Of a stretch of 34,388 nt of DNA, positions 18,057 to 27,928 are shown piece by piece. The stretch is from the NCBI RefSeq assembly GCF_000518885.1, contig NZ_JAEL01000035.1:16546-50933 (forward strand), written 5' to 3'. Source of the stretch: Bacillus sp. J33. GTDB taxonomy: Bacteria; Bacillota; Bacilli; Bacillales; Cytobacillaceae. The notes beneath the pieces were generated by a model, which saw nothing but the letters and a program-made list of their open reading frames with translations, ran no database searches and was not told the DNA's origin. The position numbers and the translations under genes were made by a program. The stretch's first letter is position 1. Every line of letters starts with the position of its first letter.

Positions 18057-18794
18057 CTATAATTCCTTTTCATATTTTCTTAAGAAGCCCGTCATTTGAA
18101 AAGATATCCGCTGTTTTTTGTCTGGAAGCATATAAAAAACAGAGATGGGAGTATTTTCTTTTTCCCACTGCATTGATCTTTTCTTTAAATAGTCTGATTG
18201 CTTGTAGGCTCTTCCCCCAGAGAGAATCTGAATGATCCTGACAGGCACCTTAAGACCTTCTGTAAGGTTTTTTTCATGTTTGTCCAGTAGATCTTGTATT
18301 TTTCCAGTTTCGACCTCATACGAATTTGCAATTTCCTTTAATAGCTTTTTGTAGAAAAACTTATGCTCTTTTTCCTGTTCTAAATGGTGCTTTAATGAAA
18401 GAATTGGATTAATTAGTACTGCCGAACGAATCATGTCTCCCATCTCATGCATCAATTTAAGCGCCACAAGAGATCCCATACCTTCAGCAATAATGTGGAT
18501 CTTTTCATTTATAATTTCCGTTCGGACAATGTGCTCATATAAACATTTGGCGTTATCCACCGCTTTATCGCTGCCCCAGTGCCTTCCGTATAGGTTGGAA
18601 TAGAATATGGTATATCCTTGCTCTCTAAGCTTTTTTATTAATGTACTTTTCCCTTCATTTTGAGTCCAAAAACTGCTGTTACTGTCAACAAAATGCCTAT
18701 CATCCCCAATAATCAGAATACCGAAACCACTTGGTTTATCTGGATAGTGAATCATACACCATTCGGTATCCAATTGAAAGTTCCGGCTTTTCAT
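18057..18794 (-). CDS. Alpha/beta-hydrolase-like protein lacking the catalytic triad (YjaU position)
   Basis: A 245-aa protein. The longer frame starts at 18821, but ATG 18794 follows AAAAGGAG at good spacing. The order of blocks fits an alpha/beta hydrolase: FGILIIGDDRHF (24-35), a strand plus GRHWGSD, then the nucleophile elbow IIAEGMGSLVAL. Where G-x-S-x-G is expected the sequence has A-E-G-M-G, so the nucleophile Ser is Gly105. The C-terminal acid and base positions (ILSGGRAYK, MLPDKKQ) also lack Asp and His. It is the positional equivalent of B. subtilis yjaU. The protein is probably not a hydrolase. Confidence 0.85.
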   Translation of the reverse strand: MKSRNFQLDTEWCMIHYPDKPSGFGILIIGDDRHFVDSNSSFWTQNEGKSTLIKKLREQGYTIFYSNLYGRHWGSDKAVDNAKCLYEHIVRTEIINEKIHIIAEGMGSLVALKLMHEMGDMIRSAVLINPILSLKHHLEQEKEHKFFYKKLLKEIANSYEVETGKIQDLLDKHEKNLTEGLKVPVRIIQILSGGRAYKQSDYLKKRSMQWEKENTPISVFYMLPDKKQRISFQMTGFLRKYEKEL

Positions 18795-19038
18795 AGTAAA
18801 ACTCCTTTTCAGTTTGTTCATAATAATGTATGTATGTAAAATTAAAATGAAAGGGAGAATTGCCCAGTTTCAGACAAGTTCAATATCCTGCATGGGTTTG
18901 CTATCCATTTTTTAAGGTCATGTATAAAAAAGGATCCTTGTAATAAAATCTGCATGAACATGCTGCAAAAATCAATTTATTTCTTTAACAGCTTATGCTA
19001 ATATGAAAAGGGATTTAAATATGTTAGAGGTGAAATTG

Positions 19039-19230
19039 ATGAGATTCTTTTGGACATTTTTCTGGACTTTCCTTCTTGTTCAAATGTTAACGTACGTGGT
19101 ATCTTCGATGCTGGGAGCGCATTATGATTTTGTAACCGGTGCCATCCTGGCAGTTGGAACAACTCTCTTAATTTTTGTTGTTGCATCCATTATTCCTGAG
19201 GGGCCTGCTGGGAAAGAAGGGCTTCATTAA
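19039..19230 (+). CDS. yjzD: YjzD, small membrane protein (DUF2929)
   Basis: A 63-aa protein starting at ATG 19039 (MRFFWTFFWTFLLVQM), chosen because AGAGGTG lies at the right distance; the frame runs back to 19003 without a ribosome site. Two membrane segments (about 2-20 and 32-52) are separated by SSMLGAHYDF, then a short polar tail. The sequence matches DUF2929/YjzD from Bacillus. An extended -10, TATGCTAATAT (18994-19004), lies upstream. The gene is transcribed divergently from yjaU, and its function is unknown. The 18822-19038 gap holds only this promoter region. Confidence 0.85.
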   Translation: MRFFWTFFWTFLLVQMLTYVVSSMLGAHYDFVTGAILAVGTTLLIFVVASIIPEGPAGKEGLH

Positions 19231-19264
19231 TCATCGTTTTGTCAGCAGGTATTTATGCCGACTT

Positions 19265-19301
19265 AAAAGAGTCATCCTGACATAGTCAGGATGATTCTTT
19301 T
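19265..19301. terminator. Bidirectional terminator between yjzD and clpB
   Basis: TCATCCTGAC (19272-19281) and GTCAGGATGA (19285-19294) form a perfect 10-base stem with an ATA loop, extended by AAAAGA/TCTTTT. It serves the convergent yjzD (plus) and clpB (minus). Confidence 0.9.
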
Positions 19302-19313
19302 AATTTAGCCGGA

Positions 19314-21911
19314 TTATTTTATTACTAGCTCTATTTTTCCGTTATCTGTGGTAATCGCCACTTCACTGTAATCCTTGATTTGCCCTGCTATTATTTTCCG
19401 GGCAAGTGCGGTTTCCACATTTCTTTGAATAAATCGTTTGAGCGGCCTTGCTCCATATACAGGATCAAACCCGTTTTCTGCAATATATTCCTTTGCATGA
19501 TCATTTATACTTAACTTGATATGCTGGTCCGATAATCTTGTTTGAAGTTCGTTTACTAACTTAGATACGATTTCTTTTATTTCATTTAATGCCAATGGCT
19601 GAAACAAAATGATTTCGTCCACTCTGTTTATAAATTCAGGGCGGAAATGGCTGCGCAGCTGTCCCATTACTTTGCTTCTAGTGTCTTCTTTAATATCCTC
19701 TTCTCCTTCATGACGTTCAAGAAGAAAATGAGATCCAATGTTGGAAGTCATAATAATTACCGTATTTTTAAAGTCGACTGTACGTCCGTGCGAATCTGTG
19801 ATTCGTCCATCATCAAGCATCTGAAGCAAAATATTGAAGACCTCTGGGTGAGCCTTTTCTATTTCATCCAGCAGAATAACTGAATAAGGCTTTCTTCGCA
19901 CTGCTTCTGTAAGCTGCCCGCCTTCTTCATAGCCTACATACCCGGGAGGCGCCCCAATTAATCTTGAAACTGCATGTTTTTCCATATATTCGGACATATC
20001 GATTCGAATAATTTGTTCCTCACTGTCAAATAGTGATTGTGCAAGAGCTTTAGCCAGTTCCGTTTTTCCTACACCGGTTGGACCCAGGAATATGAATGAA
20101 CCAATTGGGCGATTTGGATCTTTTATTCCTGCCCTAGCTCTTAAAACAGCGTCAGAAACCAGCTGTACAGCTTCGTCCTGCCCGATTACCCGCTCGTGTA
20201 AAATACTTTCAAGACGAAGCAGTTTTTCTCTTTCCCCTTCCACGAGCTTGGCGACTGGAATGCCCGTCCATCTGGCAACAATTCCTGCAATTTCTTCTTC
20301 TGTTACTTCCTCTCTCAAAAGCCGGTCCCCTTGGTTCTCATTAACTGCCGTTTCCAGTTCTTTCAGTTCTTTCTCTAGAGTAGGAATTCTGCCATGGCGC
20401 AGTTCAGCAGCTTTATTTAAATCATAATTATTCTCTGCTTCCTCCAAATCCCTGCGCATTTTTTCAAGCTGCTCCCGTTTTTCCTGTACTTTTTGGATGC
20501 CTTCTTTTTCAAGCTGCCATTTTGCTTTCATGCTATTTGCCTGATCTTTTAATTCTGCCAGTTCTTTCTGCAGGTCAGAAAGCCTCTGTTTACTCGCTTC
20601 ATCGCTTTCTTTTCTTAAAGCAGCTTCTTCGATTTCAAGCTGCATTACCCGCCTCGTTACTTCATCCAATTCAGATGGCATTGAATCGATCTCTGTCCTG
20701 ATCATCGCACATGCCTCATCTACCAGGTCAATCGCTTTATCAGGGAGAAAGCGGTCTGTTATATATCTGTCCGATAAGGTTGCGGCAGCCACCAGGGCTC
20801 GATCATGAATATTAACACCATGGTGAATTTCAAAACGCTCCTTTAAACCCCTTAAAATCGAGATTGTATCTTCCACATCTGGCTCCTGAACTAAAACCTG
20901 CTGGAAGCGGCGTTCAAGAGCAGGATCTTTTTCTATATATTTTCGATGCTCTTCAAGTGTGGTTGCACCTATGCAATGCAATTCTCCCCTGGCGAGCATT
21001 GGCTTTAGCATATTCCCTGCATCCATGGCGCCTTCCGTTTTGCCTGCACCTACAATTGTATGAAGTTCATCAATAAAAAGAAGGATTCTGCCTTCACTTT
21101 TCTTTACTTCATTTAATACGGCCTTAAGCCTTTCCTCAAATTCACCCCTGAACTTGGCACCGGCAATCAAGGCACTCATATCAAGGGCGAAGATGGTTTT
21201 ATCTTTTAATCCCTCTGGAACATCTTTGCGGACAATTCGCTGTGCAAGACCTTCAACTATTGCTGTTTTACCTACTCCTGGTTCACCAATCAGGACAGGA
21301 TTATTTTTCGTTTTCCTTGAAAGGATGCGAATGACATGCCTTATTTCACTGTCTCTGCCGATAACCGGATCAACCTTGCCCGCTTTTACCTCTGCTACAA
21401 GATCTCTTCCGTATTTTTTCAAGGCTTCATATGTAGATTCCGGATTTTGAGATGTCACTCTTTGATTCCCCCTAATATCCTTGATGGCTTGCTCCACTTT
21501 TCTTTTATTTGTCCCGTATGATTTTAAAAATGAAGCTGTATCGGTGTCTTCAGCTGCCGCTGCCAGGAAAACATGTTCTACTGACATGTATTCATCCTCA
21601 TACTCTTTCATCGATCTTTCTGCTTCAGCCAGGAGACGCTGCAGCTTACCTGTAATATATAGCTTGCCGTGTTCTGCACCTGATCCGGATACCTGCGGCT
21701 TTTTCTGCAAAGCAGTTTTCATCTTATTAATAAATAATTCAGCCGAAATATGCAATTTTGACAGGATTGATTTGATCAGGTTATCTTCCTTTTCCATTAC
21801 AGCCAGCATTAAGTGGGCTTCATCCACTTCCTGGTGATTTTCTCTTATGGCAATTGCCTGTGCATTCATAAAAGCTTCCTGAAGCCGCTCTGTCATCCGA
21901 TTCAGATCCAT
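19314..21911 (-). CDS. clpB: ATP-dependent chaperone ClpB
   Basis: Hsp100 disaggregase that works with DnaK to resolubilise aggregated proteins; cytoplasmic hexamer; 865 aa, full length. Order of domains: Clp N-domain (about 1-145), AAA1 with Walker A GEPGVGKT (209-216) and Walker B LLFIDE (277-282), a long coiled-coil M-domain (about 410-525), AAA2 with Walker A GPTGVGKT (610-617) and Walker B VILLDE (678-683), then the C-terminal small domain. No IGF/L ClpP-binding tripeptide was noticed, as expected for ClpB. B. subtilis 168 lacks clpB. Here it sits between argF-yjzC and yjzD and is preceded by a CtsR box. Confidence 0.97.
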   Translation of the reverse strand: MDLNRMTERLQEAFMNAQAIAIRENHQEVDEAHLMLAVMEKEDNLIKSILSKLHISAELFINKMKTALQKKPQVSGSGAEHGKLYITGKLQRLLAEAERSMKEYEDEYMSVEHVFLAAAAEDTDTASFLKSYGTNKRKVEQAIKDIRGNQRVTSQNPESTYEALKKYGRDLVAEVKAGKVDPVIGRDSEIRHVIRILSRKTKNNPVLIGEPGVGKTAIVEGLAQRIVRKDVPEGLKDKTIFALDMSALIAGAKFRGEFEERLKAVLNEVKKSEGRILLFIDELHTIVGAGKTEGAMDAGNMLKPMLARGELHCIGATTLEEHRKYIEKDPALERRFQQVLVQEPDVEDTISILRGLKERFEIHHGVNIHDRALVAAATLSDRYITDRFLPDKAIDLVDEACAMIRTEIDSMPSELDEVTRRVMQLEIEEAALRKESDEASKQRLSDLQKELAELKDQANSMKAKWQLEKEGIQKVQEKREQLEKMRRDLEEAENNYDLNKAAELRHGRIPTLEKELKELETAVNENQGDRLLREEVTEEEIAGIVARWTGIPVAKLVEGEREKLLRLESILHERVIGQDEAVQLVSDAVLRARAGIKDPNRPIGSFIFLGPTGVGKTELAKALAQSLFDSEEQIIRIDMSEYMEKHAVSRLIGAPPGYVGYEEGGQLTEAVRRKPYSVILLDEIEKAHPEVFNILLQMLDDGRITDSHGRTVDFKNTVIIMTSNIGSHFLLERHEGEEDIKEDTRSKVMGQLRSHFRPEFINRVDEIILFQPLALNEIKEIVSKLVNELQTRLSDQHIKLSINDHAKEYIAENGFDPVYGARPLKRFIQRNVETALARKIIAGQIKDYSEVAITTDNGKIELVIK

Positions 21912-21925
21912 TATGCAACCTCCTA

Positions 21926-21980
21926 TTTGACCATCCTTGACCTTTGCTTTTTATTATATGCCTTTTTTTCCATATGTAAA
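21926..21980 (-). promoter_or_regulatory. clpB promoter with CtsR operator
   Basis: On the minus strand TTTACA (21975-21980) and TATAAT (21953-21958) are 16 bases apart. Downstream is the direct heptad repeat GGTCAAG-GAT-GGTCAAA (21926-21942), matching the CtsR box (GGTCAAA-N3-GGTCAAA) with one mismatch and sitting just before the AGGAGG site. CtsR repression of clpB is therefore likely. No CIRCE element was seen. Confidence 0.85.
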
Positions 21981-22089
21981 GTTATCTGATAGCCTATTAC
22001 CTAATTTATTGCTGATTGGTGCTGTCTTTTGGCTGATTTCGAAAAAGTTTGCTGTTTTTTACGCGGCAAACTAAGTTTAACCAACTGAG

Positions 22090-22290
22090 TTGATTGTAGC
22101 GGAGGACACTTGACTCCTCGAAAATACATTCGCAATTGCTTACACCTAGGTGTTTATTCAGGGATGCTTTCCCAATGTCCTGCTCCGAAGAAAGGGAAGT
22201 TTAAGACCCCACGGTGAAGCTGAGGGTGCTCCCATTCCTCCGCTCGGGAAAGCGGAAAGCAACGGGCGGGATTCATAAGTAAAACAACAA
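22090..22290 (+). repeat. Degenerate copy of a dispersed Bacillaceae intergenic repeat
   Basis: Blocks TTGATTGTAGCGGAGGAC, GACTCCTCG, AGACCCCACGG, GAGGGTGCTCCCA and GGGAAAGCGGAAAGC follow the order of the common Bacillaceae repeat (TTGATTG-AGCGGA ... GACTCCTGCGGGA ... GACCCCGCAGG ... CCGCCCGCGGAAAGC ... ATCAACA) but are degraded and interrupted near 22125-22195. Just upstream an AGTTTGC/GCAAACT inverted repeat lies at 22046-22072. No gene is apparent between clpB and yjzC. Confidence 0.6.
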
Positions 22291-22323
22291 TTTATGTGAA
22301 AAGAGCCTTTTTTTTACCTGAAA

Positions 22324-22346
22324 AGCCATCCACAAATGGGATGGCT
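22324..22346 (-). terminator. Hairpin downstream of yjzC
   Basis: AGCCATCC (22324-22331) and GGATGGCT (22339-22346) form an eight-base stem after the yjzC stop codon on the minus strand, followed by TTTTC; the T tract is short, so terminator strength is uncertain. Confidence 0.6.
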
Positions 22347-22391
22347 CACTATTTTTATGTTTTTCCCCGTTATATAGGCGGTTAATCCAAA

Positions 22392-22571
22392 TTAAGGCTT
22401 TCTTTTATATGTCCAGACACGATTGTGATTAGAGTTTTCCGGAAATTGATCTCCGGCTCTCAGCTTAAGCATTTGAGGATTGTTGACGTTGCTCCCGGTT
22501 TCGCCGATTTCTATATAAATGCCGTTATTTGGTGCTTTCTGACCTGGCTTAAACTGTCTATTTTGTCCCAT
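22392..22571 (-). CDS. yjzC: YjzC family small protein
   Basis: A 59-aa protein, MGQNRQFKPGQKAPNNG..., with ETGSNV, FPENSNHNRVWTYKRK near the end; it closely matches B. subtilis YjzC. The start ATG follows a perfect AAAGGAGGT site. No membrane segment or signal peptide; it is rich in Asn, Gly and Lys. Function is unknown. In B. subtilis yjzC follows argF; here uppP and a repeat lie between them. Upstream, a CCACTCAA/TTGAGTGG inverted repeat (22611-22618, 22658-22665) sits in the intergenic space shared with uppP. Confidence 0.92.
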   Translation of the reverse strand: MGQNRQFKPGQKAPNNGIYIEIGETGSNVNNPQMLKLRAGDQFPENSNHNRVWTYKRKP

Positions 22572-22781
22572 GCAGATACCTCCTTTAGTCTTAAATCATT
22601 AATTATTATTTCCACTCAAGCTTCACTCATGAGGGAAACTATTGGTATTGCCATGATTTGAGTGGAGAAAGGAGCTGCGAATTTCCTAATTTTTGCAGAT
22701 TTTTAGATATTCCTTTACACGTTTGCACTATTTATAGTTAAATGAGGAGGTATGAGATTTTATTAGTTGGAGGATTTACTT

Positions 22782-23594
22782 GTGGAAGATCTTTTCTTAT
22801 TGCTGAAATATTTATTCTTAGGATTATTTCAAGGGTTTACAGAGCCAATTCCGATTTCGTCCAGCGGGCATTTAGAAATTGCACAGCATTTTTTCGGGCT
22901 TGATATTAAAGGAATGAGCTTTGCACTTTTAGTAAATACTGCTTCTTTAATTGCTGTGTTAATCATTTACCGCGAAGATATTTTTAGGCTGATCCGGAAT
23001 GGGCTTGCTTACATAACCACTAAGGATAAGCGGGCGGAAGCTGATTTTCGATTTATTATTTACTTAATCATTGGAACAATACCAGCAGGTATAATTGGAA
23101 TATTATTCGAAGATTTCATTGATAAACATCTTGCAAGCATTAAAACAGTAGGCATTACACTTATTGTTACTGGTCTTGCACTTTGGCTGATCCGGAACAT
23201 GAGAGGCCGCAAGAACGATGCTGAATTGTCATTCAAAGATGCCATCATTGTAGGGCTTGCCCAGGCAGTTGCCTTAATACCGGGCATCAGCCGTTCAGGT
23301 GCGACAATTGTCGCCGCAATGGGCTTAGGGATGAAACAGGAAACAGCTTTAAGATTTTCATTCCTATTATATATTCCGGTGAGTGCCGGCGGAATGATTT
23401 TAGGCTTTTCAGATATATTGAACGATCCTAATTTGTCTGAATATGCAATGCCTTATACAATTGCCTTTTTCGCATCCCTTATTGCATCCTACTTCTCTCT
23501 GAAGTGGTTCATGAATATTATGGCCAGGGGCAATTTAAAGTACTTTGCCGTTTACTGTTTTATTGTTGGTCCGCTTGTTTATTTCTTATCTTAA
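22782..23594 (+). CDS. uppP: Undecaprenyl-diphosphate phosphatase (UppP/BacA)
   Basis: Integral membrane phosphatase that recycles undecaprenyl pyrophosphate to the monophosphate for cell wall synthesis; 270 aa. Motifs: [14 protein letters not shown] (18-31), containing the catalytic Glu and the Ser triplet, and PGISRSG (167-173) with the essential Arg. Seven or eight hydrophobic helices. The start is GTG 22782, eight bases after GGAGG; a TTG at 22767 in the same frame lacks good spacing. It is flanked by two dispersed repeats in opposite orientation, and by a terminator at 23597. B. subtilis has no uppP at this spot, so this is an insertion relative to that genome. Overexpressed UppP can raise bacitracin tolerance, but that is known of the family only. 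Confidence 0.93.
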   Translation: MEDLFLLLKYLFLGLFQGFTEPIPISSSGHLEIAQHFFGLDIKGMSFALLVNTASLIAVLIIYREDIFRLIRNGLAYITTKDKRAEADFRFIIYLIIGTIPAGIIGILFEDFIDKHLASIKTVGITLIVTGLALWLIRNMRGRKNDAELSFKDAIIVGLAQAVALIPGISRSGATIVAAMGLGMKQETALRFSFLLYIPVSAGGMILGFSDILNDPNLSEYAMPYTIAFFASLIASYFSLKWFMNIMARGNLKYFAVYCFIVGPLVYFLS

Positions 23595-23596
23595 GC

Positions 23597-23633
23597 AAAA
23601 GCCTTCTCCAGCATTTGGAGAAGGCTTTTTTTT
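23597..23633 (+). terminator. Terminator of uppP
   Basis: Perfect 13-base arms AAAAGCCTTCTCC (23597-23609) and GGAGAAGGCTTTT (23617-23629), followed by a T tract to 23633. The A run on the left would also allow use from the minus strand. Confidence 0.92.
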
Positions 23634-23651
23634 GGCTTTGTTAAATTTCCT

Positions 23652-23770
23652 GTTGATTTCCGCTCCAGGCGCTCAAGCTTCCGCGGGCGGTCCGACGCTC
23701 CTCAGCACATTCGCGCCTGCGGGTTTTCCCTTTGACTCGTGTTTCCCGCAGGACATTGAATAAGCTCCCT
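23652..23770 (-). repeat. Dispersed Bacillaceae intergenic repeat, better preserved copy
   Basis: Read on the minus strand it contains GTCCTGCGGGAAACACGAGTC, AACCCGCAGGCGC, GGACCGCCCGCGGAAGC, and ends GCGCCTGGAGCGGAAATC then AACAGG, in the order of the common repeat. It is opposite in orientation to the degraded copy at 22090-22290. A small perfect hairpin GAAAATGC/GCATTTTC (23792-23811) lies between it and the end of argF and may serve as a weak argF 3' structure. Confidence 0.65.
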
Positions 23771-23843
23771 CAAATGAACACCTCGCCGTAAGAAAATGCG
23801 TTAGCATTTTCGCTCAACATTTAAATATAAAGCAGACTTCTTT

Positions 23844-24797
23844 TTATAAAATTTCAGAAAGAATCGCTTTTTGAACATGGAGCCTGTTCCCAGCCTGCTG
23901 AAAGACTGCAGAGTTACTGCCATCTATGACTCCTGCTGTGACTTCCTCGCCCCGGTGTGCCGGCAAACAGTGCAAAAAGACGAAATCTTTTTTAGCTTTT
24001 TGGACAAGATATTCATTAACCTGATATTTTGCAAAATCATTTAGTCTTTGCTCATTTTCTGCTTCCTGTCCCATGCTCGTCCAGACGTCTGTGTATATTG
24101 CATCAGCATCTTTGACAGCTTCTAATGAATCATGTGAAACCTTCACTTCAGCTCCGCTTTGTTCAGCAAATTCTTTTGACAACTTAACAACGCCTGAGTC
24201 TGGCTCGTAGCCCTCCGGACATGCAATAGTGATGTTGACCCCCACTTTTGCAGAAGCAATCATAAGGGAATGTGCTACATTATTCCCATCGCCTACATAT
24301 ACAAGTTTCTGGCCTTTTAAAATACCTTTCTTCTCCTGGATGGTTAAAAGGTCGGCCAATGCCTGGCATGGATGATATAAATCAGTAAGGCCGTTAATGA
24401 CCGGAATGGATGCATGATGGGCAAGTTCCTCTATTTTATCGTGGGAAAATGTGCGAATCATAATGGCATCCACATATTGAGACAGAACTCTGGCAGTATC
24501 AGCAATGCTTTCCCCTCTCCCAAGCTGCAGATCCTGGCTATTGAGATAAAGCGCATGCCCTCCAAGCTGAAGCATGCCTGCTTCAAACGAAACCCGTGTG
24601 CGCGTAGATGATTTTTCGAAGATCATTCCGAGCACTTTTCCTTGAAGCGGTGAAGATGCTTCACCCTGCAAATGGGCTTCCTTTAATTGTTTTGCTTTAT
24701 CCAACAAGCCCTTTATTATTTCTGGGGAATAATCGGCAAGAGTTAAAAAATCCTGTCCTTTTATATTAAGAGTATTTTCCGCCTGAGTCGTTATCAT
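23844..24797 (-). CDS. argF: Ornithine carbamoyltransferase
   Basis: Makes citrulline from ornithine and carbamoyl phosphate; 317 aa from ATG 24797. The frame extends to 24854 but the added residues lie inside carB, and the chosen ATG overlaps the carB stop (ATGA), as expected for coupled translation. Signatures: STRTR (64-68) for carbamoyl phosphate, HPCQ (142-145), and HCLP (276-279). It is the last gene of argCJBDcarABF. The ribosome site AAGGAAGTGAG lies somewhat far from the ATG. Confidence 0.97.
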   Translation of the reverse strand: MITTQAENTLNIKGQDFLTLADYSPEIIKGLLDKAKQLKEAHLQGEASSPLQGKVLGMIFEKSSTRTRVSFEAGMLQLGGHALYLNSQDLQLGRGESIADTARVLSQYVDAIMIRTFSHDKIEELAHHASIPVINGLTDLYHPCQALADLLTIQEKKGILKGQKLVYVGDGNNVAHSLMIASAKVGVNITIACPEGYEPDSGVVKLSKEFAEQSGAEVKVSHDSLEAVKDADAIYTDVWTSMGQEAENEQRLNDFAKYQVNEYLVQKAKKDFVFLHCLPAHRGEEVTAGVIDGSNSAVFQQAGNRLHVQKAILSEIL

Positions 24798-27700
24798 AAT
24801 AAGCTCACTTCCTTTTCTGTGGATGCTGGAACATTGCTTTTTTCCTGATGCCAATCTTCAAGTGATTGGACATCCCATTCCTCTATCGCTAAAGATTTTA
24901 TAAATGCAATAAGCGTTTCCTTTTCTGTAAAAGTCAAAACCCGGTTTTTAGTTGCTGTTTCCCTCATTTTTTGATCTTGTTCATACTGATTGGGATTATA
25001 TAAAGCAAGAGCTTCCTGAGCATTCCAAACAGTATCATTTCCCTCTGCGAAAATTGCCTCCGCATTTGCTTTTTCCAGATATGGAGATATCTCATCAAGA
25101 TTCATATCAGCAGCAATAACCACTTTTCTGCTCACCAAATTTTTTAAACTTGAGTGGAAGGATTTTCTGACAGCTTTTTCATAACTGTTTGCCAGGGAAA
25201 TACCCTCCCCTGTTGATTTCATTTCCGGACCTACTTTGGAATCCAGCCCTTTTAGCGCATAATTCGAAAACACAGGATATTTTACGCAAACGAATGGAAG
25301 CTTAACAGTTTCAGGCATCTCATCCTTCGACAAAAAATATTTCCCGAGCAATATTTTTGTCGCAATTTGTACAAGCTGGATACCAGTCACCTTGCTGATA
25401 ATTGGGACTGTACGGCTTGCTCTTGGATTAACTTCAAGAATATAAACATCTTCACCTTCTACAATATATTGGATATTCATCAGCCCTTTGTATTGCAGCT
25501 TTTGAACGATTGCTTTTGCATAGGAAAGCATTTTCATCTGGACTTCATCTGATAAATTCTGTGGAGGCAGAACAGACATGCTGTCTCCTGAGTGAACACC
25601 CGTTTTTTCAATATGTTCCATGATGGCAGGTGCGCATATATGATTTCCATCAGCCGCCAAATCCAATTCGGCTTCTGAGGCATGCATAAAATGGTCAATA
25701 AGAATTGGAAACGGAACATCCCCTTTCGTTAGGTATCTTTCCAATTCAGAAGGTGACCCAATTCGTTCCATTCCTTTTCCTCCGATTACATACGAAGGAC
25801 GTACCAGTATAGGAAATCCTATTTTCTCAACTGCTTGATAAAGCTGCTTTTCAGAATAAACAACATCTCCTTTGATGCGCGGGATCTCGAGGTCATCTAA
25901 AAGCTGATAAAAAAGGTTCCGGTCTTCGAGTGCATCAATTGTCTTGGAATCTGTTCCGAGCAAGGTTATTCCATAATCCTCCAAATCTGATGCAAGATTC
26001 AATGCTGTTTGTCCTCCCAGCTGTACAATAACCTCGGTAATTGCTTCTGCTTCAATAACATTTAAGATGTCTTCAAGGATTAATGGCTCAAAATAAAGCC
26101 TATCTGCAGTTGTATAATCTGTGCTGACAGTTTCCGGGTTATTATTAATCATAATCGTCTCAACACCGGCTTCCTTTAATGCAAACACCCCTTGAACGGA
26201 GCAATAATCAAATTCAATGCCCTGGCCAATCCTTATTGGACCGCTGCCGATGATAAGGACCTTTCTTTTACCGCTTTTTTCTTGTTCATTTTCTCCATAA
26301 TAGCTTGAGTAATAATAATTGGACTGTGCTTCAAATTCAGCCGCGCAAGTATCGACCATTTTATATGAAGGAAGAATCCCAAACTCTTTGCGTTTAATCC
26401 TGACTGCTTTCTCGGCAGTATTCCATTCCATCGCCAGGTATTGGTCACTGAAGCCCTTTTCTTTAAAAAGCTGAAGGTCGTCTTTCGTTGCTTCATCTAA
26501 TGTCAAAGAGGAAATTTTATTTTCGATCTTTACCAGCCCCTGGAATAAATCCAGATAAAAATAGTCGATTTTTGTAATATCATGCAGCGCTTTTAAGGAA
26601 TAGCCTCTGCGGATTAGTTCCATCAAAATGAAAAACCTTTCATCTGTCTGCTTTTTCAGCAAAGCTTCAAGTGATTCGGTCGTTTTAGTGATTAATGTCT
26701 GGCTTTTAAGATCATTCGCTTTGATTTCAAGAGAATGGACAGCCTTTAATAGGGCCCGCTCAAGGTTTCGATCAATTCCCATTACTTCTCCTGTTGCTTT
26801 CATCTGCGTACCCAGCTTGCGGTCTGCAGATGGGAATTTATCAAAGGCCCATTTTGGAAACTTAACAATGACGTAGTCAAGAGCCGGTTCAAAGCTTGCA
26901 AATGTGTCACCTGTAACTGGGTTTATAATCTCTGATAATGTATATCCAACTGCCAGTTTTGCAGCCATTCTGGCAATTGGATATCCCGTTGCTTTGGAAG
27001 CGAGTGCTGATGAGCGACTAACCCTCGGATTCACTTCAATCAGGTAATAATTTTTGCTATGTGGATCGAGCGCAAATTGAATATTGCATCCGCCAATAAT
27101 GCCTAGCTCAGATATTATTTTGATCGATGCAGACCTTAGCATCTGATACTCCTCATCCGTTAAGGTTTGTGATGGTGCTACTACAATTGAATCACCAGTG
27201 TGGATGCCGACAGGATCAATATTTTCCATATTGCAAATGGTAATACATGTATTCTTTGAATCACGCATGACTTCATACTCAATTTCTTTATAGCCGGCAA
27301 TGCTCTTTTCAATTAAGCACTGATTAATCGCACTTTCTTTTAGTCCTCCCTGAACAAGTGAAGTTAACTCATCAAGGTTTCCAGCAATCCCTCCCCCTGT
27401 TCCACCAAGCGTATAGGCCGGGCGGACAATAATAGGAAATCCAATTTCAATGGCAAACTGAACAGCTTCTTCAACCTCATGGACAATGGTGCTTTCAGGA
27501 ACAGGTTCATTAAGCTCCTTCATCAATTTACGAAAAGCCTCACGGTCTTCTCCTTTCTTAATTGACTCAATGCTGCTGCCCAAAAGCTTTACTCCATAGT
27601 TTTCCAGCACACCTTCTTCACTCAGCTGGAAAGCCAGGTTAAGTCCGGTCTGGCCCCCAAGGGTAGCAAGCAGTCCATCAGGACGTTCTTTGCTGATGAT

Positions 27701-27928
27701 CTTTTCCAGGCTGTCAGAGGTCAGCGGTTCAAAATAGATCTTGTCTGCAAAAGCCTTGTCAGACATGATTGTCGCAGGGTTATTATTAACAAGGATTACT
27801 TTATAGCCTTCTTCTTTTAAGGCTGCACATGCCTGTGTGCCTGCATAATCAAATTCTGCAGCCTGGCCGATTACAATCGGCCCTGAGCCGATTACTAAAA
27901 TAGATTGGATACTGGTGTCTTTAGGCAT
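24794..27928 (-). CDS. carB: Carbamoyl-phosphate synthase large subunit, arginine-specific
   Basis: Synthesises carbamoyl phosphate from ammonia (delivered by CarA), bicarbonate and two ATP; 1044 aa. Two homologous halves are visible, each starting with the nucleotide-binding motif ([19 protein letters not shown] near 14 and [19 protein letters not shown] near 560), each with an ATP-grasp domain ([12 protein letters not shown] and [12 protein letters not shown]). The C-terminal regulatory domain is short. ATG 27928 has AGGAGAG at good spacing and overlaps the carA end by eight bases; the TTG at 27934 was not chosen. Its place in the arg operon marks it as the arginine-responsive isoenzyme, distinct from the pyrimidine one. 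Confidence 0.97.
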   Translation of the reverse strand: MPKDTSIQSILVIGSGPIVIGQAAEFDYAGTQACAALKEEGYKVILVNNNPATIMSDKAFADKIYFEPLTSDSLEKIISKERPDGLLATLGGQTGLNLAFQLSEEGVLENYGVKLLGSSIESIKKGEDREAFRKLMKELNEPVPESTIVHEVEEAVQFAIEIGFPIIVRPAYTLGGTGGGIAGNLDELTSLVQGGLKESAINQCLIEKSIAGYKEIEYEVMRDSKNTCITICNMENIDPVGIHTGDSIVVAPSQTLTDEEYQMLRSASIKIISELGIIGGCNIQFALDPHSKNYYLIEVNPRVSRSSALASKATGYPIARMAAKLAVGYTLSEIINPVTGDTFASFEPALDYVIVKFPKWAFDKFPSADRKLGTQMKATGEVMGIDRNLERALLKAVHSLEIKANDLKSQTLITKTTESLEALLKKQTDERFFILMELIRRGYSLKALHDITKIDYFYLDLFQGLVKIENKISSLTLDEATKDDLQLFKEKGFSDQYLAMEWNTAEKAVRIKRKEFGILPSYKMVDTCAAEFEAQSNYYYSSYYGENEQEKSGKRKVLIIGSGPIRIGQGIEFDYCSVQGVFALKEAGVETIMINNNPETVSTDYTTADRLYFEPLILEDILNVIEAEAITEVIVQLGGQTALNLASDLEDYGITLLGTDSKTIDALEDRNLFYQLLDDLEIPRIKGDVVYSEKQLYQAVEKIGFPILVRPSYVIGGKGMERIGSPSELERYLTKGDVPFPILIDHFMHASEAELDLAADGNHICAPAIMEHIEKTGVHSGDSMSVLPPQNLSDEVQMKMLSYAKAIVQKLQYKGLMNIQYIVEGEDVYILEVNPRASRTVPIISKVTGIQLVQIATKILLGKYFLSKDEMPETVKLPFVCVKYPVFSNYALKGLDSKVGPEMKSTGEGISLANSYEKAVRKSFHSSLKNLVSRKVVIAADMNLDEISPYLEKANAEAIFAEGNDTVWNAQEALALYNPNQYEQDQKMRETATKNRVLTFTEKETLIAFIKSLAIEEWDVQSLEDWHQEKSNVPASTEKEVSLL

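Noticed and set aside
21912-22030. CIRCE element before clpB
   Set aside because: Searched for the TTAGCACTC-N9-GAGTGCTAA pattern; none present. Only the CtsR repeat is there.
22090-23770. Insertion sequence or composite transposon around uppP
   Set aside because: No transposase frame, and the flanking sequences are short non-coding repeats, not IS ends.
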